The notes: generated from the letters alone by a model not told the origin. 64,000 nt of DNA from Mesocentrotus franciscanus (GCA_037976565.1 CP137674.1:33731216-33795215), one strand, 5' to 3'; counted from the stretch's first letter, positions 1 to 15,644 are shown. Made by a program: numbers and translations.

Positions 1-912
1 GCAAAGTTGGCATCTTTGCTGTTATGGTTTGACAATCTGTAGATTTTGACACATCTTTCTTGAATTTACTAATGGAATTTAAACAATGAATTTTGGAATA
101 TGAACTTTTTTCTCATTCTTTCTTTAATTTTGTGTGCGATGTATTTGCTTGCACATTTTTATCTCTTTGTATATACTTTCAAACCTTTAATGATTTATTG
201 GATAAAACACATGTAATAGTCTAAGATTTTTACAATAAAAATCAAAATAATGATATATAACTTCAAAGTATGAAATTGTGTTTATAATTTGTTTGCGGGA
301 GACAAAAAAAAAAAAAAAACTGAATAGAAAGATAATGGTTTGAAAAGTTTGATCAACAAGTTTGAAAATTGTCTTTTTTTGCCTTCTATTGTTCTTCATT
401 ATTTTCCTTTGTCCACAAAAAGAGTTAACAGGTACTCATCCTCCATAGACAATGGTGACACACAATCATTTCATAATTATCATTTCAGGTTTTATTACTT
501 CAAATTGAATTTACAAGGTTAATATACAGATATGTACATTTAGATGATGCAACAGCCTTTAACGTAGGTGTTGTCATAATTTGCACTGGTAGAGTTGTCA
601 TTCAGGTGGAGGAATGGGGAAGAAAATTCATGTATGTGGGTGGTAGGAAAGAGAAAGAGAGAGAGAGGGGGAGGAGAAAAAGGGAGGGGAGATATAGGGA
701 GACATTTATGGACATAGGGATGCAGGGAAATGAATTATAGCTAATATTAGTAAGAGGAGAGAAGAGAGAGAGATGGATGCAGGGACTGCACGATTAGAAA
801 ATGATGGTGAGCAAGAGGGAGGAACTGAGAGAGAACAAAACGTAAAGACAGAAAGAGGGAGAGAGAAATGGGAGGGGGAGAAAGAGAGAGAGGGAGAGAG
901 AAATGGGAGGGG

Positions 913-944
<32 letters not shown>

Positions 945-2865
945 AATGGGAGACGGAGTTCTAAGGAGCAGATATGATAAATTCCAGAGAGACTGAAATT
1001 ATATTATATAAAGGGAGGGTACAGATAAGATCAATCATAACAAAATTAAGCCAGTTGTTTTTAGAATGAATTTAGAATATGGCATTCATATCTGGAATTA
1101 ATAGGTCATGCTATGAAAAAGCTACATGTACATGTACAATCATATAAATATGATACAATAAAGTAGGAAGATGCGAAATCCATTGGCTTTGTGTTGGAAT
1201 GTTAGCTAATGTCAGCATGACCAGTAAGGGTAACTTGCATTAAAAAGAGTGATTGTACTTAAAATGCAAGAGTAAAATATCAAAAAATGTGGGGGCTATG
1301 GTGTACAATGCTGGAGAAATTCAAACTGAATAATCGACAACCGTTACCTGACATTGGCGGCGAGATGCCCATTTATAATACTGATATGTGTCTTATCTAG
1401 TATAATTTCTTTAACAAATAACTACTGTATTGGAAATCGTTAGAAAACAAGCATTGCTAGTTTTGTAATTGGAAACTGGCAGTTTGCTTTTCAGGCAAGA
1501 AACCTCAGCCCCTCCCATTATGCCCATACGCCTGTGAACAACATCAATTATATCATGAAATACAAAAACTAGAATGACCATAACTGTATTATTGAAGTAC
1601 ACGTAGTTTCAAAGCTCACAGTGCATCAAAGTCTACATCACAAGATACTGATTTACACTGGAAAGTTATAAAGCTTTCATGGTTTGAATGAAGAAAGAGA
1701 TCATAAAATGTATGAATTGTAATTGTGCAAAAACCGTGCATTGAAAATAGAAGTGTCCAGATTAGCTAGGGTCTTCAGTATCATGGACTGAGATTCAAGA
1801 CTATAAACCTATGGAAAGAAAACAACCTTCTTTTCCATATACATGTACAAATCTGTTTTTGTTTTTAAATGTAGAAATGAAATAACATCACAACATGTTG
1901 GACACATATGAAAATAAATCAGAAATAAAAAATGCTAGTTGCCCTTTTAAAGAAAAGCGCACACGGCCTTACAAAACGCCCAATGTAAATGTACAACAAT
2001 CTTGCATTATGCAGTATTTACATTGTAATAAGCATGGATCGCAGTTTCAAGATCATGGAGTCGTAAATACGTGAAATTTATATCACTTCAACCAAGCTAT
2101 ATCACACCATATTCATACGATAATGCAATAAAACAGCAGCAAACAAAATGTTTCCAATGCAGCAAAATAAATAATTCAAATGCTGATGTTCAATTTACGA
2201 TGTACATGGTTGTAACATTCAAAGATCATTATATATTCACTGACTGATTGTTTTTACTGCTTCTTACTGCGGCTTTGGAACTTGAATTTTTGGTTTGCTG
2301 AAAGAAACGGCAAGAAAATAAAATACGTGTATCACAATAAAGCGACTAAACTGACTATCATATTAATTCTGCAGTGTCTTTTACACACATATTGTTTTGT
2401 TAATCTGTTGTTGAAATTTCACTTTGTATCCTATTGAAATAAAAATAATATATATGTTATCTTTGTAATGCTGGGAGACGAAAATGTATTTCCTTCATTT
2501 TGCAATATTGCCTATCATGATAAATTTGAGAGCTGAGAAAGAAATTCATACTCCATAGTCATGTTAATCTACAACAAGAATAACAAACAAATCCAGTTCA
2601 TAAATTATTTATAAAGGATGCATTTCCTTGCCGTTACAAAACGCCTAACAATGGGCTTCACTCATATTTGTTCCTTTCAATGATCAGCTGAAGCCAATAT
2701 AAACACATAACAATTAACATTCTCTTGCAAAATAAATGGGACTGCAGAAGTTCTTGGACTGGTTTATTATACTTGGTCAGGATTGGTGGGTATAGATCCT
2801 GCTCTGAAATACAGAATCCATTCAGACTGATTTCAGGGGTCAGTTACTCCAGCACACCAACTATC
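1..2865. other. Intergenic, downstream of SVEP1
   Basis: AT-rich with no supported gene. It contains a GA-rich tract and scattered short repeats. The SVEP1 3' UTR probably occupies the right-hand part, but its end is not determined. Confidence 0.6.
633..960. repeat. GA-rich minisatellite
   Basis: Purine-rich tract with a repeated unit of about 50 bp (GAGAGAAATGGGAGGGGGAG followed by AAAGAGAGAG). It produces a spurious Glu/Arg ORF. Confidence 0.85.
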
Positions 2866-2933
2866 TCATGTTTGGCAGTTTGGATGTCTAGGTTTACAAC
2901 GTGCACCTCCAATACAGCGGGTAGTACACAGAA
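2866..2933 (-). CDS. SVEP1: SVEP1 exon 33: last exon with stop
   Basis: Acceptor follows a T-rich tract (TTTTTTTTCAG). Encodes [20 protein letters not shown] then TGA at 2866-2868. This looks like half an EGF (four Cys) rather than the full third EGF seen in vertebrates. A possible polyadenylation signal, AATAAA on the minus strand, is at 2763-2768, about 100 nt downstream. Confidence 0.82.
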
Positions 2934-5900
2934 CTGAAAAAAACACACAAAAGAATATATAAATGTCATAGAAAAACAGTTGCAAACTGATTATTTTAAT
3001 GTTGCCTGTATATCACAGATTGGACGTTTGACCTCCCCATCTTTTAACAAACAACTGACCCCATGACACTTCAGTGTTGAAGCACTCTTTATTTCCATTA
3101 AATTTAAAGTTCTGTTAAATCTAAGTAGAAATTTATTCAACAAATAGACCCAATAGATATAATGATTTACGGAGCGTGACAATCTGTCAAAGCATATTGT
3201 GCCTCGGGGTCCAAACTTTATGAAGCAGCTATTGAAATGGAAGACAAAACCCAACTAATTCTTACCATGTTCACAACGAGAACCAGTAAATCCGTAGGGA
3301 CATTCACAGCTGTATGGTCCCACACACTTTCCTCCATGGAGGCAGGGTAACACACATACTGGTCTCTCAAGAGACGCAAGAGAACCAAAGGCTATCAAGG
3401 GTGAAAAAACCGAATCAAACGTAATAAATCATCAGAAAAGAACGAAATTTATAACACTGCACAATAATTTCAAACAGTGTTAGGGCTAACCACACTGGGT
3501 TTAAGGAGATTAACTCTTATCCTGCCATAATGAATACAGCCTAATGCCACGTACGTACAGGGCTAATCCCCATTGTGCCAAGCCACGAATCCCCCCCGTG
3601 CCAAGTTAATTTTGAGATAATCTGTTGAACGCGATGGTCCGGACAATAGCGCGTGCGAAGCACTAGGCACAGCCTAATGAGCATGAACAATAACTGCTAT
3701 ATTATGAATGCGAGCAATCATGCATAAAGCACGGAAGCAATGGGTCGCTCGCGTGAATTAAGCAGCCTATCGATGGCACGCTCGCGTGTACAATTAAAGC
3801 ACTATAACGGTAGCGTGCATGCGGCCTTATGGCGGGATATGAGTTAAAGACTAATATTATAGTGTAACAATGTGAATTCTTTGAAAGAGTTCCCACAAAT
3901 GAAACACATATCTATTAATGAGGAATAACTGATGCCCATTTCGTCTGTCTGTATTATAAAAGTCGCTACAAGTTACGCAGCCGTAGATTTAATTGGATTC
4001 GTGTAGCATATGATTGACTGGTCGATCTGTACTCTGTGCTTATCTGCTAAAATATCACCTCAATTTGATTGATTTAATTGGCATCTTAATTTCATTTCAT
4101 ATCACAAAAAATATAAATCGTGTAAAGCTGTTTTCGGGGTATAAACCAAAAATTATCAATTAATTAGCACAATAAAGGTTTGGGCATAAAATTGATAATA
4201 TGCCATAATATTGGAAATGGGTAACCACAAAAATATAGGCCCATGTACATGTATCACATTAAAATTTTTTTTTTAAATTTAGATGATAAGTTTCTAACTC
4301 ACCAACGCATTTAGGTGTGGAGTCATTCCATGTATTATCTGACATACATCTGATAGAACTACTCCCAACCCTGTAGAATCCTCGATTACACCTGAAACTG
4401 ACAACATCTCCAGGAGAAAAGCTTTCTCCGAACATTCTTCCATTATCAATAGGAGGAGGTGGTAGGCAGCCGTTGGCTTCACATCGGGGCAAGGAATGAC
4501 TCCACGTCCCTGCGGAAGTACAAAGAATCCTGCTGGTTCCAACAAGCTTAAAACCAATGCTACAGGAAATAGAAACGGCATCTCCAACTGCATTTGAAGT
4601 ACTCAAATACACCATGTTTTCACTGACTGGGAGATCTGGGCAAGTCACAAGATGGCAAAGTGGTAATGGGTTACTCCATCTTTGGTTCAGATTGCAAGAT
4701 GCTGTTGCCTGACCTATAAGGTTGTATCCAGTATTACATGTATATGTTACAATGGATCCAAAGAACGATGCTCTGTATTCTGCATGGCCATTCTCAGGTG
4801 TTTCAGGTGGAAGACACTCTAGAGGATCGCATGAAAGCTCTGTCAATGACCACGTTTGATCTGGAAGGCACTCAACCATACCTTCTGATGATGGTTGAAA
4901 ACCATTCTCACATTCTAGCTGCACAAAGTCACCAACCACAAACATTGTCTTATCAGCCGGGTAGATGGCATGTGGTATGCGAGGTAAAGCTTGACAAGGG
5001 TTTGGTGAACATTGGGGCTCCATCTCACTCCATGTTCCATTAGCCAAGCATGTTCTACTTCTTGGCCCATTTGTTGAGTAACCATCATGGCATATATAAT
5101 GAACTTGGCTTTGGTACAATTTGCTTTCCAGTATCACCTTTCCATTGTGTGGGTTGGTTAAAGGACCACACTTGACAGGTCGACATTGTGGAGGGTCAGG
5201 TAGCCATCTCCCATCGCTTGTGCATCTGAGGACCTGTACTCCATGCATTCTGTAGCCAGAGTGACAGTCATAAACTGCAGTACTGTTGAAAGTTATGGCC
5301 TTGTAGGAACGTACGCCATTTATGACGATTGGCGGTGTATCACATGATATTGGACGACAGGCAGGCAAAGATCCGCTCCAAGTCTGGTCTGCCTGGCATA
5401 CCCTCATATCTTCTCCACGCATCTTGTACCCTTCATTGCAGCGATACTGTATTTCATCCAACAGTTGCATATTACCAAGATTGATAATGATACCATGTTC
5501 TACATCATCAGGCTGATGACAAGTGATAGGTTGGCATTCAGGTGTAGACCCGGACCATTCTCCACTTTCACTACAGGTACGTGTCCTTGATCCAATGAGC
5601 AAATAACCATGATTGCAAGAGTACCTTGCAATGCCATCAAGTGTTATATTGGTAGTCGTTACTTCTCCATGCAATGGCAAAGACAACGGTCCACAAGATA
5701 TTGGTTTGCACACTTGACTGACCACACTCCATGAGCCATTACCAAGACACTTTCTTACACTTTCGCCTGCAATGGTATAACCGGTCCAGCAACGGTATGT
5801 TGCTTGTGAACTGAATGTTGTGACATTGAAGGAAACAATCCCTTTGTCCAAAAACGGCGGTTGTCCACAAGAAACAAGTTCACAACTTGGCATAGTGTTG

Positions 5901-8900
5901 TTCCATGATCCATGTACATCACACGTTAGCATGCTCTCACCTTTCACAGTATACCCTACATCACATGTATATGTTACACTTGATCTGTATATCGGAACCT
6001 GGGTATTCATCTGAAGTGTTCCATGTCGAATCCGTTGTGGGCTGGGGCACTCTATGACTCTACAATCCTGATGGGCAAAGGACCACGATCCATTCGACAA
6101 GCACTGTCTTGAAGAAGGTCCATCAAGAGTATATCCCGAAGAACATGAATAAGTTGCATTGCTTTCGTACCTGTTGTTAGGTAATGTTACGTTGCCGTGT
6201 AAGAGGTTTGGAGGAGGACCACATGTTGCTCGGACGCATGTGGGTTGTTGACTGCCAAGTATCCCGTCATTTCCACAGATCCTGAAACTTTGCCCAGCAA
6301 TCTCGTAACCAGGATTGCATGAATAGAGGACCTTCAAAAGATAAAATACAATATAAAATTTAGATTTGGTAAGAAAAATAATAAAATCATGTAAGGCAAG
6401 GTTTGGTTTCTGGATAAAAAAAGAACAAGTCAATTTAATAGGAGTTGTAATTTATTCATTCCAACATAACACAATTTAACACAATGGCCTTAAAGTCATG
6501 ATGAAATAAAATTAATATTAAATGCTGGGTGAAAGCATACAAAGGTAAGCTTGCAACATTCTGTCATCTACTGAATGTTCTTTGATATGAGCGATGTTGC
6601 TTGACTAAGATATCTTACCTTGTCACCGTTGAATACAGTGTGATTCCGTATGACAATTCCAAGGGGGAATGCTTCCTCTACACTGCATTCAACTGGTCTA
6701 CACTTTGGCTCATAGCCACTCCAGGTTCCGTTTGCTTGACAGCGACGCCTTGCTAATCCTACCAACCTATATCCAGGTTCACATTTAAAGGTCACTTCAT
6801 CCAGGTACCGATTGTTGAGGAATATTGCAATACCATGGGTGGGGTTGATAGGTATTAGACATTCAATGAGGGTGCAAACGGGAGGCGGGTGTGACCAGCC
6901 ACCCTGACCGGCACACTCTGCGACACTCGTTCCAACCAATTCGAATCCATTGTCACAAGTATACACCACCTGGCTACCAAAGGACACCCCTGTTGACTGT
7001 ACAGATGCATTTTTAGGTATTGCCAAGTCTTCACAAATGACGGGTAAACATTGGGGTATGTCTCCATTCCATTCTCCATCTTTCTCACAGAGCAATGTGC
7101 CATTTCTATCGATGGAGAACCCCTCGTTACAATCAAATACCATCGCCTCTCCATATGAGTTGGACTCTACTGCGATGAAACCATTGTATGGTGGAAGGAC
7201 AGATGGACATGTTATAGGAACGCAAGTTATGTTAGCAGGATCCCATATTCCGTTTTCAGAACACTGCATTTCCTGTAAGGTTTGGTATTTGAAACCTTCA
7301 TCACAGTGAGCTCTGACGATGTCACCATATATGAAACGGCCTTCACCTGGACCAGAGAACAGGAAAGATTTAATTTAATAATTACATAACATTAATAAAA
7401 GAAGGCTACAACCGAATTTAAAATTACAAAAGAGCATCAAGAGATCAACTAAATCATTGTAATAACCATTTTCTCGGACATCTAAGAGACCATGCTTATA
7501 AATTGATATACTACTCTTGAAATTGCATGTAGTTGCATGTGTACCAACTATTTCAAAGATTTCTAATATCATTCAATAAGAAACATAAAGTCAACAAAAC
7601 ATCAATGGTGAAAATGACTAAATCACAAGAATATTACCTTCAATCGACCCATTGTAAACGAGAGGAATCTCTAAGCAGGGAACAGGCTGGCAGCTTGTGT
7701 TGGTTACATTTCCACTCCATACTCCTGTTTCATCACATTTAATCATCAGTTCAGAGGCAGCCATGTAACCCACATCACACTGGTATTCTACGGTGGATCC
7801 ATAAGTGCTTGCATTCAGTTCAAATTCTGCATTGTTTATGTCTGGAGGTGACCCGCAATCCAGCGGCTTGCATCTAGTGTCCAAGTGACTCCATGTACCA
7901 TTGGAGGTACAGGTTGCTGATTCAGAGCCTGTGATGAACATACATTATGCAGTTATTAAAGATTAAATTTATTTTGGTTATAAAATCATTATTATACCCT
8001 ACATCAAAACCATCAAAACCATCAAATAATTGGCGTTTGGCCTATTTGGTTTATACAACAGAAAGGAAAATGTTGTTTGACAACTTGTATCCTTTAAGGA
8101 TAATACACAGGACTATCATTGCATTTTATTAACATATATACAGGCATGATAGCTCTACACCATGGGTGGCCAACCTGCGGCCCGTGGAGCATTGAAAAAA
8201 AAATTATAAAAATAGCTCATAAATGAAATGCGGCCCGCATAGCAGCGATGAAATAGGGTAAAAAATTTACCCAAAGCTATCTCTATTTCCATAATTTGTT
8301 TTCATCAGTCACAACATATTGACTCGTTACGTGGTTGATACAAAACACCTCAAATTCCCTCTCATTACATTACATCAGGTAACGACATTAATTTCAGTTT
8401 GTAATTTCTGCACGCAGTAACGTTTGTAAATATCAGTGGCGGATTAACGGGGAGTAGGGGTTTAACCCCCCTGGGCTGCCTATTGTGCATATTGTGAGAA
8501 GATATTCAACTCATCTGGTAACTTAACAAAACACATGATTAACTCTGGATATAACTGTGTATTAAACTGTTACTTGATTTCAAAAGACGTTATTATGCAC
8601 TGCTTTTAATGGTCTCCATTGTGTTAGTAGACATCACTTACAGGGGTTCAAAATAGCAACAACAAAAATCGCCTCGCCGCTATGCGGCTCGTGGACGATG
8701 CTCTGCATCGTCATTGGGTCAACCTCCCTCAATTAGCAAAAAGCTAGATCCGCCTCTCAATATACAAATGTTGTGAATCGAGAAATATGTTTGCAAAATT
8801 GTAGGTGTGTACACGTATTACATGAGTGTGTGTGTGTTGGGGGGGGGCGGGGAGAAACTACCTACGGCCCGCCAAGTTATGCCAATCGTTAGCTGTGGCC

Positions 8901-11900
8901 GGGCGAGCTTTAAAAGGTTGGCCACCCCTGCTCTACACCCACGACTACCGCATTATGCCTACGACCACTTTGAAACTAATCTAAAAGCCATCATGAGCTC
9001 TCTGGCACAAAATGTTGCGTCTGCCATATCATAATATTTGACATTACTAGGCCTAAAATCATTTTGGACAGACCATGGTTAATAATATCTAGTTGTTAAT
9101 ACTTGTATTTGTACATCCTTGAGTATGTCCGTCTAAAATAAAAGCAACTACAAAAAAGTATGGAGAAGATCAGAGATAGTTGACATACCAGTCAGGACAT
9201 AACCCGGGTTGCACATGAACTGTACACTGTTTAAGTAGCTGAAATTGGTTCCCACTATGACGCCTTGAGGTGGAGTAACTGGCATCCCACAGCTGACAGC
9301 CTCACATCGTATCTCTTCTTCACTCCATCTTCCATCAGCCTGACAGGTGGTTTCCATGGATACAACATCATCTCCAAAGATGAATCCATCGGCACAGAAA
9401 TAGATAAGCGTATTGTTAAATGTAAAATTGTTGCCGAGGAAATATGCATTCTCTGCCAAAGCAGGGCTGCCACATTCAACCAATGTGCAAGATGGGGGTT
9501 CCTGAGTCCATTCACCTTGAGCAGAGCAGTTTGGAGATGATTCCCTCTCAAGAATGTACCCATCATGGCACTCGTATGTTACAGAGCTTCCGTACACGAG
9601 GTCATTAAAATGAACATTGCCGTGGAGAATTGCAGGAGGTTTTGGACAGAATATTGGAATGCATTCAGCTGAGGTGTTCGACCATTGGCCTGAACTTTGA
9701 CATTGCCTGGATTCCTGACCATGTAGATGATATCCTAAGTCACATTGCATTACAATTTCACTCTGGAAGGACCAGTTCGTTCCAACGATGAAGCCATGAT
9801 CAGGTGCTAACGGTACCTCACAAGTGATAGCTTCACATACTGGAAGATCACCCCGCCACTGTCCCTCTGCAGAACACCTAAGATGTGGGGCATTCCTGGT
9901 TACATACCCAGATTGACATGTATACGTCACTGACTCATTGAAAAGTCTTCCGTATGAGGCAACTGCATGAAGAACAGCAGGTGGTTCTCCACACTCTACA
10001 ATATCACATCGTACAGAACTTTCTGTCCATTGCCCAGATGCAAGACACGTGATTACAGATACACCGGACAAGATGAAGCCAGTTTTGCAGGCATATACCA
10101 CAGTTTGGTTGTATGTGTAGTCCTGACCCTGGATATTACTATTAAGTATGTCATTCGGAGGACCACACGATACGGGGATACAATCGGACAGGGTACCTAC
10201 CCAACGTCCGTCTGCACCGCACGTTAGTTCAGGACTGTCTGAATGAAACAGGTATCCTGTGGGACAGGTGTATTCTACAGTCATTCCATATGTGAATTCT
10301 GTTGATTGGTCTGCGGCTAATTGATGGTTGTCCATCTTTGGAGGTTTTCCACAAGAAACTGCCTGACAAACAGGGGGGCTGCTTGACCATTGCCCATTGC
10401 TCATACATGAAATCTCTCTATTACCAGCGATTGTGTAGCCTCTGTCGCAGTCATATATGACAGTAGCATTAAATCCAAAGTCCCCTCCTATCATTGAGCC
10501 ATTTGCTACAGCAGGAGGCATGGGACATTGGATGCGTCTACACTCAGGAAGAGAGGGTTCCCACAATCCATTCCCTCCACAATGGATGACGGTCCGGTCC
10601 GCCTCATATCCCTCATTACACGTGTACCAAACACTGCTGCCATACGTCACTCTGTCATATGTGGAGGTGGTGAGGGGCACATTAGGTGGATGTCCGCAAG
10701 ACAGGATTGTACAAAGTGGTTCTGCATTGTCCCACCTTCCAGTCTCTTGACACTGAAGCACATTCACCCCTGTCATCCTGTATCCAGTGATGCAACGGAA
10801 TTCTGCGATGCTGCTGAACACACTCCCGTTAGTCGTAATGAGCATGGAGTTTGGAGAGGATGTCAGAGGTGGACAGGTGACGATCCTGCAGGTCGGTGGT
10901 GCTGTCCATTCTCCATCAATCTGACAGGTAACGTTAGGCAAACCAATCAAACGGTAACCCCGTGCACACTGGTATGTTGCGCTCTGCCTTGGGAATGCCA
11001 TGTGGACTGGTCTCTCACCCTCAGAAGAAAAGACTACAGCATTTGAAACGTGCGGTGGCTCTCTGCAAAACACATCTGTCAGGAAGGGGTAAGTAGTAGA
11101 TAGAAGAAGATATTACAACTTAATCCATTTATTTAAACTGACATTGAAAGTACATAGGCTAATATTTGAGATTGTATGTTTCTTTAATGTTGTAAACCTA
11201 GTGGAACGTGAAAATAGCTAAACGTTGAAAAAGCAATCACAAACTTTAGCTGGACTGGGGAATCTTGCAACTATCCCTCTCCATTGTCTTTTTGATTCGG
11301 CAGGAAAAAATGAACATGGAAAAACACAAGTCTGATTTTTTTTCTTCAATGGAAACTATATATAAAATGTGTGTACTTACATATGCATTCTGGCGTGAAA
11401 CCTGACCAATAGCCAGTCTCCATACATTCTCTCGCCAAAGGACCAACAAGAGTGAAGTTTTCGACGCAGGTGTAGAAGACTTGGTCACCATACAGATACA
11501 TCCTACCAATCACATACCCATGTTTGAGATGTCCAGGATATCCACAGTTTATTCCTGCATTAATGACATTACAAAAGATGTAGAAAGACGAACCAAATTC
11601 GAGTAATTTGTTTCAGGGCAAATCAACTTACTTTATATATTTTACATAATCATTTCGCTTTGCTGTAGATTAGCATCCACTGGGGAAACGGTAGTTACAA
11701 GGTCAGCAGGACGAGCAGTATCATTATGATTCGGCTATCCTGGGTAAATAAGACAATATGATTGTTAGTCACTTTTAATAAGTTTTGCTGTAAAGTTTAT
11801 TCCGATACTGATTTCACTTACTAATATGCCCTACGGCATAAAGACAAATCAACAAGAACTCTAAAAATCAGATACAAGGGTTAACTTAAATCTTTGAAAT

Positions 11901-14900
11901 AAAATGCTCAATCATTCTTAATGGTTAGGACCATCAGGTAATACTAACTGTCACAATACGCTCGATCACCCGGACTCCACTCTCCTGATATCTGACATTC
12001 AGCACGAGTGACTTCATGCCTGGGGAGTTCAAAGCCTAGTTGACAGTGGTAGGTCACAGAGGTCAAAGGTCGTGATGGTTGGTAGCCCTTCACAAAGCCA
12101 GCCTCGGGTGCATTGGGACGGGGACATCCTTTACACGAGAAGCATACAAATATGAGTCAAGGTACGGTAAAGCATATATAACACAGAGATAGAAATTTCA
12201 ACAATTGTGCAGGCAAAACACAAGTAAAAAAGATTTAAATAAAAACAGTCGTTTTCTCTGATATAAATTTGAAAATAACTTGCAGTTTTGTTGATAATAA
12301 AATTAAACTTAAACTCGTCATTTGAAATCAGTTACATATTTTCTCTTTCATGAAATGCTAAAGAGGAAAAGAGAAGAAGAATCTACATGAATAAATCATT
12401 TCTCTAACGAATATGTATTCCCACATACCTTGACAGAAAGTATTATTCCGCTTTTCAATTTGGCCTTCCATTCCAGATAGAAAGTCTGGCCATGCTATGA
12501 TGACATCAGATGGTTTATGACAGGTCCGTCCTAGGTCATAGATCTCTGCCGCTCCTAGAACCCTGTCCCAAACAGTAAGGTAGGTGATCTCTCCAATGAA
12601 AGACTCAAGGTGTGTGAAGCCTCCACCTAGAGTGTCTTGGTCTTGACCCAGGATTAGCTTTCCACCACCTGTAACACAATCAATGATTACATAATTACAT
12701 CCATTGCCACACTCTATAACTAAAATTACACCTCTTTCTTCATGTAATGCCTATTTATTGGTATCTAAATTAGATCCTCGCTTGCAACTATATAAAAATA
12801 ATACATTTTCCTTGTATATAATCGAAAATTATACACTACTGTAATTCTTTGAGTTTCTCTGTCAAAGCGCCCCAAGTGAGAATAACCATTTCTGAATTCT
12901 AAGAAAATCCTACTAAAAATCATGAAGATTAATAGATAATAGGGGAATGATGATGTATCATGGGCAAAACGCTAACCAATATTGCATTTATAATAATTTC
13001 AAACTTAAACATGTGATGTGCGCTATTCATGTGGATTTGTTTTACCCGGTATTATGAATCTCGTAAATGGTAAAAGATAAGAAAGGCACTAAAAGAACTA
13101 GCATTTCCACATGTCAATTTTCTTAATAAATATTCGCTTATGATTTGACTAGTTTCTTATCCAACTGTGGCATTTGCTGTATAATAAAAATTTAGATAGA
13201 TTTAATCATTGATGTACACGAATATAAGGAGCACGAATGGAGTGTTCCCTTACCTGGTATAGACATGCCATTTGAAAGCCCTGTACCATTAGCCTGAAGA
13301 ACCCCGTCTTTGTACATTGTATAGGTTCCTCCATCGGAATCCCAAGTGGCCACTATGTGGTGCCATCTCTCATCATTTGCTGTGATGTCACTCACTATGG
13401 TTTCTTCGTTTACCTTTAGTACGAATCTACACATTGAACAGCAAAAGAAATTCAAAGGAAAGATACAGTATTTGACTTAGTGCTCCGATACTGCTAGAAG
13501 ACCACTCCTGTTCTGCACTAATTGAGAGGCATAGGTTGATACTAGAGTTGTTTGTCACATTAAAAAAAAATTATGAAAAATTGATAGTTTTAGCAAGAAA
13601 GTTTAAGGTATGGAGATGATGGCATAAATCAACACTGATACTTAGCATTCTCCCTAAAAACAATACTGAAAACACCTTGAAAGATGTAACCTCGATCCCT
13701 TTCTTCTGAATACTTCAATTAAAAAATCATTTCCTTTGTCTATGACAATGATACATGATTTTCCCTCTTTAATAGGGTTTTCAAGCATGTAAATTATGTA
13801 CTTCTGCAACAATACATCCACTGAAAAACTCAAAACATTAAAATGCTGTCTACTACCTTACCCACTATAGTCTGTGACAGTCAAAGCATTATCACTTGAA
13901 TCACTGACAGCGTAGGAGAAAACAGTACCAGAGTTGCCCGTGTTATCAGTAAACATCCAAAACGAGATGGTCACAGCTGTGAGCATTGGAAAATCGCGTT
14001 CCAGTACGACAAAATCATCTATGCCTCCTCTATCAAACACCATGTTGAAATCCCAAGTCATCTCTGGAAAACATAGAAAATGATTTTGATTTGATTTGTT
14101 ATTAATTCGTTCACAACTCATGGGTTGGATGGCCCTTGTCAGCTAATAGCTGTTTTTCAAAGGAGTCGAAGCCAAACAATAACAAGAAACACATGAACAA
14201 AAAAAAAAGGTGATATAATATCGGTATATTTCATCAGGAAACTGTGGAAAGGGTTGTTTATCATGTCGATCATTTGCTCCCTGGGATCCTTAATCATGAA
14301 CTAAAACTGTTTAATGATATCAATGTTTATAAAATTGGTAAAAGTACCACTAATAGATGTGATTTACTACGACTCATGTTGAGGGAAAAAGTGAATATGT
14401 GAGCATTGGATCTTCGGCGATTGTATATATATATCTTTATATGGGATGTTATATTAGAAAGTGATCTTTGAGTTAGGAAAGGTTTGTGTCTTTTATTTAA
14501 TGTAAATACATTGTTTCCAATTTCTGATTGGCACGTGCATGTAGAACGAGCGTTTTTATATTTGCAATAATGATTCCTTTGCTCGACAAGACACTTTACT
14601 TGGAACGGTTGGTTTTTCCCTTACTGGTCGACTTGCTGCCCACAACACTGTTCAGATGATCAATTATTTCTATAATAGTACCCTGAATGATGCCAAAAAT
14701 AAAACCATACTCTATTGCCATTTGAATGTTGTCTTGGAGAAAAATCTGTATGTGAATCCAGGCATAATTGTTTAAGGCCTCATGGAATGTAAAGAAACGC
14801 TTACAGAGGTGCTACCAGAGGGAAGAATGCATACCTTCTTCACAGAATACACCTGTATAACCAGGCATGCATACACATTCGATACCAGCAATGAGATCTT

Positions 14901-15613
14901 TACAGGTCGCTCCATTAAGACAGGGAGTCGATGCACATTCATCTATGTTGATTTCACAGAGGGTGCCAGAGAATCCAGCAAGACACTCACATCTGCAAAG
15001 GAAAACGAATATGATTATAGGGTATAATACCAGGTAAAATAAATCAATTAACATGCATTTGATCCATGAAGTACAATGGATATATAAGAGTTGTAATAGA
15101 TAGAGTGATCAATAACTAGAACCTCAGTATAAAGTTGAATAATAATAATAATAATAATCTGGATTGATATAGCACTTAATACGGAATAGCGTCTCTGAGC
15201 ACTTTACAGATATTATTACCCCGGTCTTCAGATTAATTCACGCACAATGAGCACCATCTCCACTCCCTGGGGAGTATTCCTAAACCATATGGTCACCGTG
15301 AGGGCATAGGCAATTACTAACACAAAAGCTTTCGTCATCCTACCGGGTCCCCATTTCTCTCTTGGGTATTGAGTGGCAAATGTAGAATAATGCCTTGACA
15401 AAGGACATTAGTGCCGTGTCGGGGATCGAACCCATGACCTTTTAATTTCAAGTCAAGTGCTTAAATACTCGACTACACGACACTGTGAATGATGTAATAA
15501 TGACGAATTAGGACTTAACTGAAACAGGCTTAACACTTGCAGATGTAATCAATGGAAGCTATTTGCGATATGTCCTATACCAGTACTGTTGTTTTTTGTT
15601 AACTTACATGTCA

Positions 15614-15644
<31 letters not shown>

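Noticed and set aside
9255..11046. Several ORFs of 90-170 codons overlapping exon 28 in other frames
   Set aside because: Shadows of a long Cys-rich exon; no domain or composition support.
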